Made by a program: the position numbers and the translations under genes | Notes under the pieces: model-generated | What the model was told of the DNA's origin: nothing | Seen by the model: the letters and a program-made list of their open reading frames with translations, nothing else | Database searches by the model: none | Source of the DNA: Nibribacter koreensis | Lineage (GTDB): Bacteria > Bacteroidota > Bacteroidia > Cytophagales > Hymenobacteraceae | Direction of reading: 5' to 3' | Assembly (NCBI RefSeq): GCF_039541795.1 | Contig: NZ_BAABGX010000001.1 | Span: 310,001-374,000 of the forward strand | DNA length: 64,000 bases | Shown: positions 1 to 6,761 of the stretch, piece after piece | Numbering within the stretch: the first letter of the stretch is position 1 | Layout: each line of letters opens with the position of its first letter

Positions 1-166
1 TACGGAAACGCATTGGGATTGGTAAGACCTTCAGGCCAAACCTGCGAGAATCTTTTGAGAACCGGCCGGTCTTTGCCCGGGAATGCAACAGACGTGGGCT
101 TTTTTTCGGAACTTGCGCCTGTAAATGCGCTTGCGCTTTCATCATCCACTCAACACAAATTTGTCT

Positions 167-1342
167 ATGGCCAAAGCTACCAAACCCGAAACCTTTAACA
201 TGACTGCCACCACGTTGGCAGGGTTGGAAGAAGTGCTGGCCCAGGAGTTGACGGATTTAGGGGCGAAGTTTGTGAAAGTGGGAGTGCGCGCCGTGACCTT
301 CTCTGGTGACCAACGGCTGCTGTATAGCGCCAACCTTTGGTGCCGAACCGCCATCCGTATCTTAAAACCCTTCGCGCAGTTCAAGGCCCGTGATGAAAAG
401 GAATTATACCTGAAGGTGCGGGAACAGGACTGGAGTCGTTACTTAACCGTAGATAGCACCTTTGCCATTAACGCCGTAGTGGCGCGCTCTACCTTTGAGC
501 ACTCGCTGTTCGTGTCACAGTTGACCAAAGATGCCATTGTAGACCAGTTCCGTGACAAAACGGGCAAGCGCCCTAGTGTAGATGTGGCCACGCCAGATGT
601 GCGCATCAACCTGCACATGCATGAGAACATCGTTACGCTGGCCTTAGACGCCTCTGGTGATTCTCTGCACCGCCGTGGCTACCGCCAGCAGACCAACGTG
701 GCCCCCTTGAACGAAGTGCTGGCCGCCGGTATCTTGCTACTCTCGGGGTGGGACAGAAAGTCGCCGTTATATGATCCCATGTGTGGCTCTGGTACCATCC
801 TCGCCGAGGCGGCCATGATGGCTCACAACATTGCGCCCGGCGTATATCGCCGTGATTACGGGTTCATGCGCTGGCCAGATTATAATGCCGGGCTGTACAA
901 AGAAATTTACCAAGCCGCCTTGGCACTGGAAAATAGAGACGCCGAAGTAGAAATCTTCGGCTCTGATATTGACCCGGACTTCGTGGAGGCTGCGTTCCAA
1001 AACCTGGAATACGCCGAACTGGACGAATACGTGCGCATCAAAGAACTCAACTTCGCGGAGGCCACCAAACCCGTGGACAAAGGCACCATCGTGGTAAACC
1101 CGCCTTACGGTGAGCGTATTGGGGATGACCGTGAAATGAATGACCTCTACAAGATGATAGGGGACACGCTTAAAAGTAATTTCCAGGACTGGGATGCTTT
1201 CATCTTTACCGGCAATTTGGAGGCCGCCAAGCACATCGGCTTAAAGCCCTCCAGAAGAATTGTGTTGTACAACGGTCCCATTGAATGCCGCCTGTTCAAG
1301 TACGAGTTGTACCGAGGCAGTAGGAGAGAAGCTGCTGTTTAA
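167..1342 (+). CDS. THUMP-domain class I SAM-dependent RNA methyltransferase (RlmL/YpsC-like)
   Basis: Predicted to methylate a guanine N2 in large-subunit rRNA using S-adenosylmethionine; the exact nucleotide cannot be told from sequence. From the ATG at 167 the protein is 391 aa. A THUMP RNA-binding region covers about residues 40-165. The Rossmann methyltransferase domain follows, with SAM motif DPMCGSGTILAEAA near residue 203 and catalytic motif NPPYGER near 311, the same motif as in the N-terminal half of E. coli RlmL. An in-frame ATG at 125 would add 14 residues unlike the family, so 167 is preferred. It lacks the RlmK half, as is usual in Bacteroidota. It converges on the DUF3570 gene and is followed by a hairpin and a family A palindrome. 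Family assignment is firm, substrate inferred. Confidence 0.9.
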   Translation: MAKATKPETFNMTATTLAGLEEVLAQELTDLGAKFVKVGVRAVTFSGDQRLLYSANLWCRTAIRILKPFAQFKARDEKELYLKVREQDWSRYLTVDSTFAINAVVARSTFEHSLFVSQLTKDAIVDQFRDKTGKRPSVDVATPDVRINLHMHENIVTLALDASGDSLHRRGYRQQTNVAPLNEVLAAGILLLSGWDRKSPLYDPMCGSGTILAEAAMMAHNIAPGVYRRDYGFMRWPDYNAGLYKEIYQAALALENRDAEVEIFGSDIDPDFVEAAFQNLEYAELDEYVRIKELNFAEATKPVDKGTIVVNPPYGERIGDDREMNDLYKMIGDTLKSNFQDWDAFIFTGNLEAAKHIGLKPSRRIVLYNGPIECRLFKYELYRGSRREAAV

Positions 1343-1362
1343 CTACTACCAATAGCGTAAAA

Positions 1363-1402
1363 CCAAAAGAGCCCAAAGACTTTCGTTTTTGGGCTCTTTT
1401 GG
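1363..1402. terminator. Hairpin terminator between convergent genes
   Basis: Inverted repeat with 15-bp arms (CCAAAAGAGCCCAAA and its complement) and a loop of about 10 nt, placed 21 bp after the methyltransferase stop codon. Its right arm is also the left arm of the overlapping family A palindrome at 1384-1422. Confidence 0.65.
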
Positions 1403-1422
1403 TCAAAACAGGCTAAAAACGG
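1384..1422. repeat. Family A palindrome, copy 1
   Basis: Starts CGTTTTTGGGCTCTTTT and ends CAGGCTAAAAACGG. The arms are imperfect because the left half pairs better with the upstream terminator arm. Lies between convergent genes. Confidence 0.8.
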
Positions 1423-1446
1423 ATAGTATTTCGAATACCTTCAGAA

Positions 1447-2658
1447 TTACTTGATCGTCACGGCCAAAGCCACGGCATCTGCCACCAAGCCTGTGTCCCG
1501 GTTGTAATGATCATACCGCATTTCAAGCGTGTTCAGCTTATGGATACCTAGAATCCCATCTGCTGAGTTGTAGCGTAGGTTCAAGCCAAACAGGTGGCTA
1601 ACAAATTTAGAGAGATCATAGTCACTGGTGTAGAACTCATTTAGAGCAGAATGCTCTTTGTACGGCGCAAAATAATCTGCCGCTGTCTGGCTGTAGAACC
1701 GGTAGAAAGGCGACACCGACAAGAAGGGCGTCAACTTGTAGGGCAGTTCAATCTCTGCGGTATGCGCCGTGATGCCCCAGTCATCTGTATAAAAACGGTA
1801 AAAGGTCTTCACCAGAATACGGTCCGTGGCGAAGTAATTCAGGCGCAGGCCCACCGGTATCTTCACGCGGCTGTCGGGCAGTTTTTCTACATGCACTGAG
1901 TTGTCTGTAAAATACACCCGCTGGTAGGGCGTGGCCAGTTGCCCGGTCTGATAGGCCAGGTCTAACATGGCAGAGGCTTGCAAACGCTTATTGATGACCT
2001 GTGCCAAGGACACGGAGGCGTTGTAGGAGTTGCGCGGATTGGTGCCCCCCGCGTCTGGATTGTCTACCGGGCCAGATGGCGTTTCTAAGGTCCTTAACTC
2101 AATGGGGTAGATCATGCTCCAAGAATCCAGGAAGGCGCTCAAAGACAAGCCCACCTCACGGCTGCGGTCCTTGGAGAATTTAGCGAAGTTCATATTCACG
2201 CCTTTAGAGAAGTAGTCATACTCCGTAGAGACAGAAACACCTGCGCCCATGGAATAACCTTTCACATCGTCCTGCATCACCCAGGAGAGAGAAGGATAAA
2301 TGCGGTTGTCTCTGGCGCTGGCAGAGGAGATGGTGGTGGGGTCAATCAGGTCTGAGGACGCCGACGAGTAATGGTCAAAGCCAACCTCCAGCCTGAAGGA
2401 ATGTAATCGGTTTTGCGCGTCTCCTTTGGCCATGGTAATGTCAAAGGTGGTGGCTACGTCGGTGAGCTTTTCGGTGCCAATGCCACCCGTTACGGCAGAG
2501 TTGTTCCCATCTTGGGTGTAGTAGCTGGAGACAAAATTAATCTCCTGGGTTTTGAGTTTCCTGCTTTTAAAGGTAGTACTGTCTGGTTGCGTGGTCTGCC
2601 CGAAGGAGCTGAGGATGGTCAGAAAGAAGAGCGAGGCGTGAAGATAGATTTTCTGCAT
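1447..2658 (-). CDS. DUF3570 outer-membrane beta-barrel protein
   Basis: A 403-aa protein with a signal peptide (about 20 residues, ending SSFGQ). The rest alternates polar and aromatic residues in short strands, as expected of an outer-membrane barrel, and ends in a hydrophobic strand (ADAVALAVTIK). The sequence matches the DUF3570 family, whose molecular role is unknown to me. It is the last gene of a tight minus-strand cluster: thioredoxin-like protein, ApbE flavin transferase, DUF4266 lipoprotein, DUF3570, with 11 bp to the gene before. The association suggests an exported flavin- or redox-related complex; this is inference. It could also be called a generic porin-like protein. Confidence 0.85.
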   Translation of the reverse strand: MQKIYLHASLFFLTILSSFGQTTQPDSTTFKSRKLKTQEINFVSSYYTQDGNNSAVTGGIGTEKLTDVATTFDITMAKGDAQNRLHSFRLEVGFDHYSSASSDLIDPTTISSASARDNRIYPSLSWVMQDDVKGYSMGAGVSVSTEYDYFSKGVNMNFAKFSKDRSREVGLSLSAFLDSWSMIYPIELRTLETPSGPVDNPDAGGTNPRNSYNASVSLAQVINKRLQASAMLDLAYQTGQLATPYQRVYFTDNSVHVEKLPDSRVKIPVGLRLNYFATDRILVKTFYRFYTDDWGITAHTAEIELPYKLTPFLSVSPFYRFYSQTAADYFAPYKEHSALNEFYTSDYDLSKFVSHLFGLNLRYNSADGILGIHKLNTLEMRYDHYNRDTGLVADAVALAVTIK

Positions 2659-2669
2659 CTTTTTAACTG

Positions 2670-2897
2670 TTAGTTACAACCGCAACCACCGCCCGTCTTA
2701 CCGCCGTTGGCACCAGAGGCCCCTTCGCGGTACAACAAGAAGTTCAACTCTGTCTTCTGCACCTTACGGGCGTTCAAGACCATCTCGGCGTCATTGAGGT
2801 ACATCTTATTATATTCCTGTACCGTCTGGCAAGAAAAAAGGCTCCCTGCCATGAATAGCAGTAGGAGCCTTGCGCCGTTTCTGGATGTAGCATTCAT
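2670..2897 (-). CDS. DUF4266 small lipoprotein with Gly/Cys-rich tail
   Basis: A 75-aa protein with a lipoprotein signal (AGSLFSC, lipidated Cys at residue 23). A short helical stretch (LNDAEMVLNARK) follows, then a C-terminal Gly-rich tail ending GGGCGCN. It fits DUF4266. The start codon overlaps the ApbE stop codon by 4 bp (ATGA), indicating translational coupling. The paired cysteines at the C-terminus could bind metal or form a disulphide with the neighbouring thioredoxin-like protein; neither is shown by sequence. An SGAN stretch resembles but does not match the usual FMN-acceptor motif of ApbE targets (SGAT), so it is not called a flavinylation target. Confidence 0.85.
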   Translation of the reverse strand: MNATSRNGARLLLLFMAGSLFSCQTVQEYNKMYLNDAEMVLNARKVQKTELNFLLYREGASGANGGKTGGGCGCN

Positions 2898-3853
2898 TCC
2901 TTCAGCCGTATGTTTTTGGAACAGTGTACTCGGTTATCATCATCCACCACTAGGCAGGCAATGTCCTTCATCTGGTTGATGAGGTCCAGGCCCACTTGCA
3001 CGCCCATCACCATCACGGGCGTGGCCATGGCGTCTGCCAGTTCTGCGTTGGGGCAGAGGATGGTGACGCTCTTTATACCTGTAACGGGCAATCCAGTTTT
3101 TGGATTAATGGTGTGGCTGTATTTTTTACCGTCAATGATGGCAAATTTTTCATAGTTGCCAGATGTTGCCACCGCCAGGTTGGAGATGTTTATCTGCGAG
3201 AAAGGTTGGTGCTTGGCGTTAGGGTCTGCAATGCCAATGGTCCAAGCCTGCCCATTCGGCTGATGGCCCCAGGCGCATAAGTCGCCGGCCGCGTTTACAA
3301 TGCCACACTGCACGCCTAGTTTCAGGAGTATGCTTTTGGCCCGTTCAGCGGCGTAGCCTTTGCCAATGCCGCCAAACCCAATGCGCATGCCTTTGTGCTT
3401 TAAAAAAACACTCTTGTCTTTAGGATTTAGAAGGACGTTCTGGTAATTGACCAGCTTAACCGAAGCCTGGGCTACTTCCTTGGAGGGTAGCGCCGTCATG
3501 TGCGGGTCAAAGTTCCAGAGGCTTTTGTCTACCCCGCCGTACGTGATGTCAAAAGCGCCCTGCGTTAATTCTGAGATCCGGAGGGACCGCTGGATGAGGT
3601 CGTAGACCTCGGGAGAAGGGATAACCGGGGCAATACCTGCGTTGGCATTTATCTGGTGCGTTTCGCTAGTGTCTGAGAATGTGGTAAGCAACCCCTCAAT
3701 GTGCTGTATCTCTACAATAGCCGCGTCTATCACGGCGTCAGCGGCCTCTTGGCTGGGACTAGCCACCGTCAACTCAAACCGATTCCCCATCAGCTTCTGG
3801 ACCCGTCTAAACAACTGCGGCACTTTGGCTGGGGGGGAATCTGAGTGGTTCAC
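2894..3853 (-). CDS. apbE: FAD:protein FMN transferase (ApbE family)
   Basis: Transfers FMN from FAD to a threonine of a target protein. The 319-aa protein has family landmarks: FDITYGG near residue 120, the Gly-rich GFGGIGKGYAAERA near 180, TSGNYEKF near 233, SHTINPKTGLPV near 247 and the late Ala/Asp region ELADAMATPV. The start is a GTG directly after the thioredoxin stop codon; the stop overlaps the DUF4266 start by 4 bp. Odd point: there is no signal peptide or lipobox, although both flanking small proteins and the downstream barrel are exported. Either it acts in the cytoplasm or uses another route. No obvious FMN-acceptor protein is encoded in this window. Confidence 0.93.
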   Translation of the reverse strand: MNHSDSPPAKVPQLFRRVQKLMGNRFELTVASPSQEAADAVIDAAIVEIQHIEGLLTTFSDTSETHQINANAGIAPVIPSPEVYDLIQRSLRISELTQGAFDITYGGVDKSLWNFDPHMTALPSKEVAQASVKLVNYQNVLLNPKDKSVFLKHKGMRIGFGGIGKGYAAERAKSILLKLGVQCGIVNAAGDLCAWGHQPNGQAWTIGIADPNAKHQPFSQINISNLAVATSGNYEKFAIIDGKKYSHTINPKTGLPVTGIKSVTILCPNAELADAMATPVMVMGVQVGLDLINQMKDIACLVVDDDNRVHCSKNIRLKE

Positions 3854-4282
3854 TTATTTTGTCGTTTTCAGTTGCGCTATAAAGGCCGGGGCGTCTTTGG
3901 CGGGAATGCCTTCCCACTTCTTCACCACCTTGCCGTTTTCGTCTAGGAGCAATGTTAAAGGAAAAATACCGCTTTTGTTATACTGTTCGGCTAGTTTTTC
4001 ATTGAGGCTCATCTGTGCCTTGTCCAGCTGGTTCTTCTTCAACCGGGGGAAGTCGGCGTTCAGCAGCACCAAATTCTCAGATGCAAACTCCTGGAACTCC
4101 GGATTCTCAAAAATCTGCTTTTCTAGTTTAATGCAAGGGCCGCACCAGTCAGAGCCAGAGAAGTTGACTAAGATGTACTTATGGGTTTCATGGGAGATTT
4201 TCTTGGCTTGCTCTATGTCTTTTAACCACGTTGGATTTCCAGACAGAAACCACGCACTCAGGAATACGAATAGAAGGTTCAT
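3854..4282 (-). CDS. Exported thioredoxin-fold protein
   Basis: From the ATG at 4282 the protein is 142 aa, beginning with a signal peptide (MNLLFVFLSAWFLSG) that predicts periplasmic location. A WCGPC redox motif follows about residue 48, embedded in VNFSGSDWCGPCIKLEK, and the cis-proline region is FPLTLLL. An in-frame start at 4321 would add 13 residues ahead of the signal peptide and is less likely. It is the first gene of the thioredoxin, ApbE, DUF4266, DUF3570 cluster, with no gap before the ApbE start. Role inferred: disulphide reduction or isomerisation for the exported partners, perhaps the two C-terminal cysteines of the DUF4266 protein. Confidence 0.88.
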   Translation of the reverse strand: MNLLFVFLSAWFLSGNPTWLKDIEQAKKISHETHKYILVNFSGSDWCGPCIKLEKQIFENPEFQEFASENLVLLNADFPRLKKNQLDKAQMSLNEKLAEQYNKSGIFPLTLLLDENGKVVKKWEGIPAKDAPAFIAQLKTTK

Positions 4283-4473
4283 AATTTTAAGGTTAACAGT
4301 AGGATGGAAGTTGGGTAGCAACGGGTCTATCTATTAGACAATCACCATGCCTTACTTGGTTCCTGATGAGCACTACTACAAGATTTCTTAAAAACCCTGA
4401 TTTTAAATGGTTTAACCAAGATTTGTGATAAGAAAGTTGACACAACCATTAGGATTAAATAATGAGGTACAGT

Positions 4474-4512
4474 CGTTTTTAGCCTGTTTTCAGCAAATAA
4501 GGCTAAAAACGG
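4474..4512. repeat. Family A palindrome, copy 2
   Basis: CGTTTTTAGCCTGTTTTC on the left and AGGCTAAAAACGG on the right. Lies between the 3' end of murA and the thioredoxin operon, both on the minus strand. Confidence 0.85.
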
Positions 4513-4539
4513 GACTGATGGCATACAGCGTAAGACATA

Positions 4540-4575
4540 AAAAAAGAGGAAGCTTTTAGGGCTTCCTCTTTAATA
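4540..4575 (-). terminator. Intrinsic terminator of murA
   Basis: Hairpin with arms AAAGAGGAAGC and GCTTCCTCTTT around a short loop. On the minus strand it is followed by a run of T (the A-run at 4538-4545), 21 bp past the murA stop codon. Confidence 0.85.
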
Positions 4576-4596
4576 AAATAACTTATAGGCAAGAGC

Positions 4597-5901
4597 TTAG
4601 ATACGTGTGATTGAAGCCCCTATAGCGTTCAGGCGGCCATCAATGTTCTGGTAGCCACGGTCAATTTGTTCAATGTTATGGATCACGCTACGGCCTTCGG
4701 CAGAAAGGGCGGCCAATAACAAGGCAACACCCGCTCTGATGTCTGGAGACACCATGTCAATACCGCGTAAAGGCACTTGTTTGTTCTGGCCAATCACCGT
4801 GGCGCGGTGTGGGTCACATAAGATAATCTGCGCACCCATGTCAATAAGTTTGTCCACGAAGAACAGGCGGCTCTCAAACATCTTCTGATGAATCAAAACC
4901 GTTCCTTTGGCTTGCGTAGCAACTACTAAAGCCACGCTCAACAAGTCAGGAGTGAAGCCCGGCCAGGTATGGTCAGAGACAGTTAGAATGGAACCGTCAA
5001 TATAGGTGTCAATCTCGTAGCTGTCCTGCGCCGGAATGAAGATGTCATCCCCTCTGAACTCCATGTTAATGCCCAACCTACGGAACGTATCCGGGATTAA
5101 GCCTAGCTCATGGATTTGTGCGTTCTTGATGGTAATCTCAGAACCGGTCATGCCTGCTAAACCAATGAAAGAGCCAATCTCAATCATGTCTGGGAGCATG
5201 CGGTGCTCAGTACCTCCCAATTTCTCCACGCCTTCAATGATGAGCATGTTAGACCCTATGCCTGATATCTTGGCACCCATGCGGTTTAGCATCTTACACA
5301 ATTGCTGCAAGTACGGCTCACAGGCGGCGTTGTAGATGGTGGTGATGCCTTCAGCCAAAACAGCGGCCATGGCAATGTTGGCCGTGCCCGTCACAGAAGC
5401 CTCATCCAGAAGCATGTAGGTACCCTTCAGGTTTTTGCCCTCCAGATGGTAGAAGCTGTCCTGTGAGTCATACTGGAAGGTAGCGCCCAGTTTCTCAAAC
5501 CCGATGAAGTGGGTGTCCAGCCTTCTGCGGCCAATTTTGTCTCCGCCGGGCTTTGGCAACTTCGCCATCCCAAAACGTGCCAACAAAGGCCCCATGATCA
5601 TGACAGAACCTCTAATGGCTCTAGCCTGCTCCACAAAGGGCTGGGTAGAAAGGTAATCCAGGTTTATGTCAACGGCTTGGAACGTGTAGGTGTCAGGCGC
5701 ATTTTGCTCCACCTTAACGCCCATGTCACGTAACAGCTCAATGAGTTTATTCACATCCCTGATGTTAGGGACGTTGGTAATCACCACAGGCTCTGAAGTT
5801 AAGAGCACTGCGCAAAGAATCTGCAAAGCTTCATTCTTCGCCCCTTGCGGGATAATCTCGCCGTTTAATGGGCGGCCACCCAATACTTCAAAAGAAGCCA
5901 T
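4597..5901 (-). CDS. murA: UDP-N-acetylglucosamine 1-carboxyvinyltransferase
   Basis: First committed step of peptidoglycan synthesis: transfers enolpyruvate from phosphoenolpyruvate to UDP-GlcNAc. At 434 aa it is of normal length. Start MASFEVLGGRPLNG, with the conserved KNEALQ substrate-binding segment near residue 22. The loop normally carrying the catalytic cysteine reads KPGGDKIGRRRLDTH, so Cys is replaced by Asp (residue 121; E. coli Cys115). Asp in this position is known from mycobacteria and chlamydiae and makes the enzyme insensitive to fosfomycin. It lies 6 bp after the DUF4290 gene and ends at its own terminator. Confidence 0.97.
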   Translation of the reverse strand: MASFEVLGGRPLNGEIIPQGAKNEALQILCAVLLTSEPVVITNVPNIRDVNKLIELLRDMGVKVEQNAPDTYTFQAVDINLDYLSTQPFVEQARAIRGSVMIMGPLLARFGMAKLPKPGGDKIGRRRLDTHFIGFEKLGATFQYDSQDSFYHLEGKNLKGTYMLLDEASVTGTANIAMAAVLAEGITTIYNAACEPYLQQLCKMLNRMGAKISGIGSNMLIIEGVEKLGGTEHRMLPDMIEIGSFIGLAGMTGSEITIKNAQIHELGLIPDTFRRLGINMEFRGDDIFIPAQDSYEIDTYIDGSILTVSDHTWPGFTPDLLSVALVVATQAKGTVLIHQKMFESRLFFVDKLIDMGAQIILCDPHRATVIGQNKQVPLRGIDMVSPDIRAGVALLLAALSAEGRSVIHNIEQIDRGYQNIDGRLNAIGASITRI

Positions 5902-5907
5902 GCGTAC

Positions 5908-6567
5908 TTATTTATTCTTACGGTTATTCTGATACTTATTCTGCTGACCGCCTTTGTTCTTCTGGTTACTGCTATTGCTGTAGTTGTTGCCAGGTCCCTG
6001 TGACGTTTTGATGGTGCTGTCAAACAATCCACCTTTCTCTAATAGCGAGGCGTCCAAATCCAGCTGTCCTTTAGACAAGTCTCTCAGGTTCTCTAAGATG
6101 ACCTGGTCAGACACGCTGTCTTTGTTGTACGTGCGGTACAAGACTTTCATGAGCTTGCCAACCGAGATGATGGCGGCCTCTTTCTCAACCGGGTCCTGAA
6201 TCTGGGTGGCCTTCTCAATGAGGCTTTCCAGGTTGGAGCCGTAGTGCATGTATTTGGGCGTGTTCTTAGGATATTCTACGCGCTGAGGTTTGTCATTGAG
6301 GTAGTCCATGGCGCTCAAGGTGAACGGCGCGTCTACATCCAGCTTCCCGTCGGCCATTACGTACAAATGGTTCCAGAGCGTTTGTTGCGCATCCTGGATG
6401 TCTTTCACGTTGGGGTTAAGCCTGCCCATGAGGTTCACCAGAAGCTGGGCCAACTGGGTACGCTTGGTACGGTCTTCTACGGTCAAGATGTACTGCACAA
6501 TGTTCTGCACGTTGCGGCCGTACTCTCTCAATAAAAGCTCTTGTTTAAATGTAGAACTGGCTACCAT
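5908..6567 (-). CDS. DUF4290 domain protein
   Basis: A 219-aa soluble protein typical of Bacteroidota DUF4290. The first 190 residues are largely helical, with conserved-looking REYGRN near residue 14 and LWNHLYVM near 85. The last 30 residues are a low-complexity Asn/Gln/Lys/Gly tail. No catalytic motif is apparent. It starts the DUF4290-murA pair, with only 6 bp between the genes, which suggests a link to envelope or cell-wall growth; function unknown. A possible promoter (TAATTTTG at 6591-6598 on the minus strand) lies upstream. Confidence 0.88.
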   Translation of the reverse strand: MVASSTFKQELLLREYGRNVQNIVQYILTVEDRTKRTQLAQLLVNLMGRLNPNVKDIQDAQQTLWNHLYVMADGKLDVDAPFTLSAMDYLNDKPQRVEYPKNTPKYMHYGSNLESLIEKATQIQDPVEKEAAIISVGKLMKVLYRTYNKDSVSDQVILENLRDLSKGQLDLDASLLEKGGLFDSTIKTSQGPGNNYSNSSNQKNKGGQQNKYQNNRKNK

Positions 6568-6590
6568 GTTGATGGGATGAATTGCTTGGT

Positions 6591-6625
6591 CAAAATTAGG
6601 AATTTATACTGAGGTAAGACGCAAG
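6591..6625 (-). promoter_or_regulatory. Possible promoter of DUF4290-murA
   Basis: Read on the minus strand, TAATTTTG at 6591-6598 fits the Bacteroidetes -7 box TAnnTTTG. A weak TTG-type -33 box lies at 6622-6625, 23 nt upstream. The -33 part falls inside the left arm of the word-repeat element. Confidence 0.4.
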
Positions 6626-6758
6626 ACACAGGACATAAGACACAAGATAATATGCCTATGCACAATAAACTATCCGTTTTTGGGCTGTTTTCATGAAAAC
6701 AGCCCAAAAACGGATATAAAAAGAAAGTCTTATGTCTTAAATCTAGCGTCTTAAATCT
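6614..6758. repeat. Composite word-repeat element B1 with family A core
   Basis: Left arm 6614-6646 (GTAAGACGCAAGACACAGG then ACATAAGACACAAG) and right arm 6724-6758 are imperfect inverted copies (about 22 of 30 positions match). Between them sits family A copy 3. Each arm is itself a stutter of the unit AAGACRYAAGA. It occupies the whole pcrA to DUF4290 spacer. Confidence 0.75.
6671..6716. repeat. Family A palindrome, copy 3 (perfect, 46 bp)
   Basis: Perfect palindrome without a loop. The core CCGTTTTTGGGCTGTTTTC and its complement run 6674-6713, and TAT/ATA extends it by three bases on each side. Located 3' of pcrA. Confidence 0.9.
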
Positions 6759-6761
6759 CTT

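Noticed and set aside
13..198. Small plus-strand reading frame at the left edge.
   Set aside because: Overlaps the methyltransferase start out of frame, with no recognisable features or ribosome-binding context.
767..1234. 155-aa minus-strand reading frame within the methyltransferase gene.
   Set aside because: Mirror of a strongly conserved coding region; no family match or start signal.
2670..2897. DUF4266 protein as the ApbE flavinylation target through SGAN.
   Set aside because: The acceptor Thr is missing at that motif; the only Thr in the tail (GGKTGGG) lacks the usual context.
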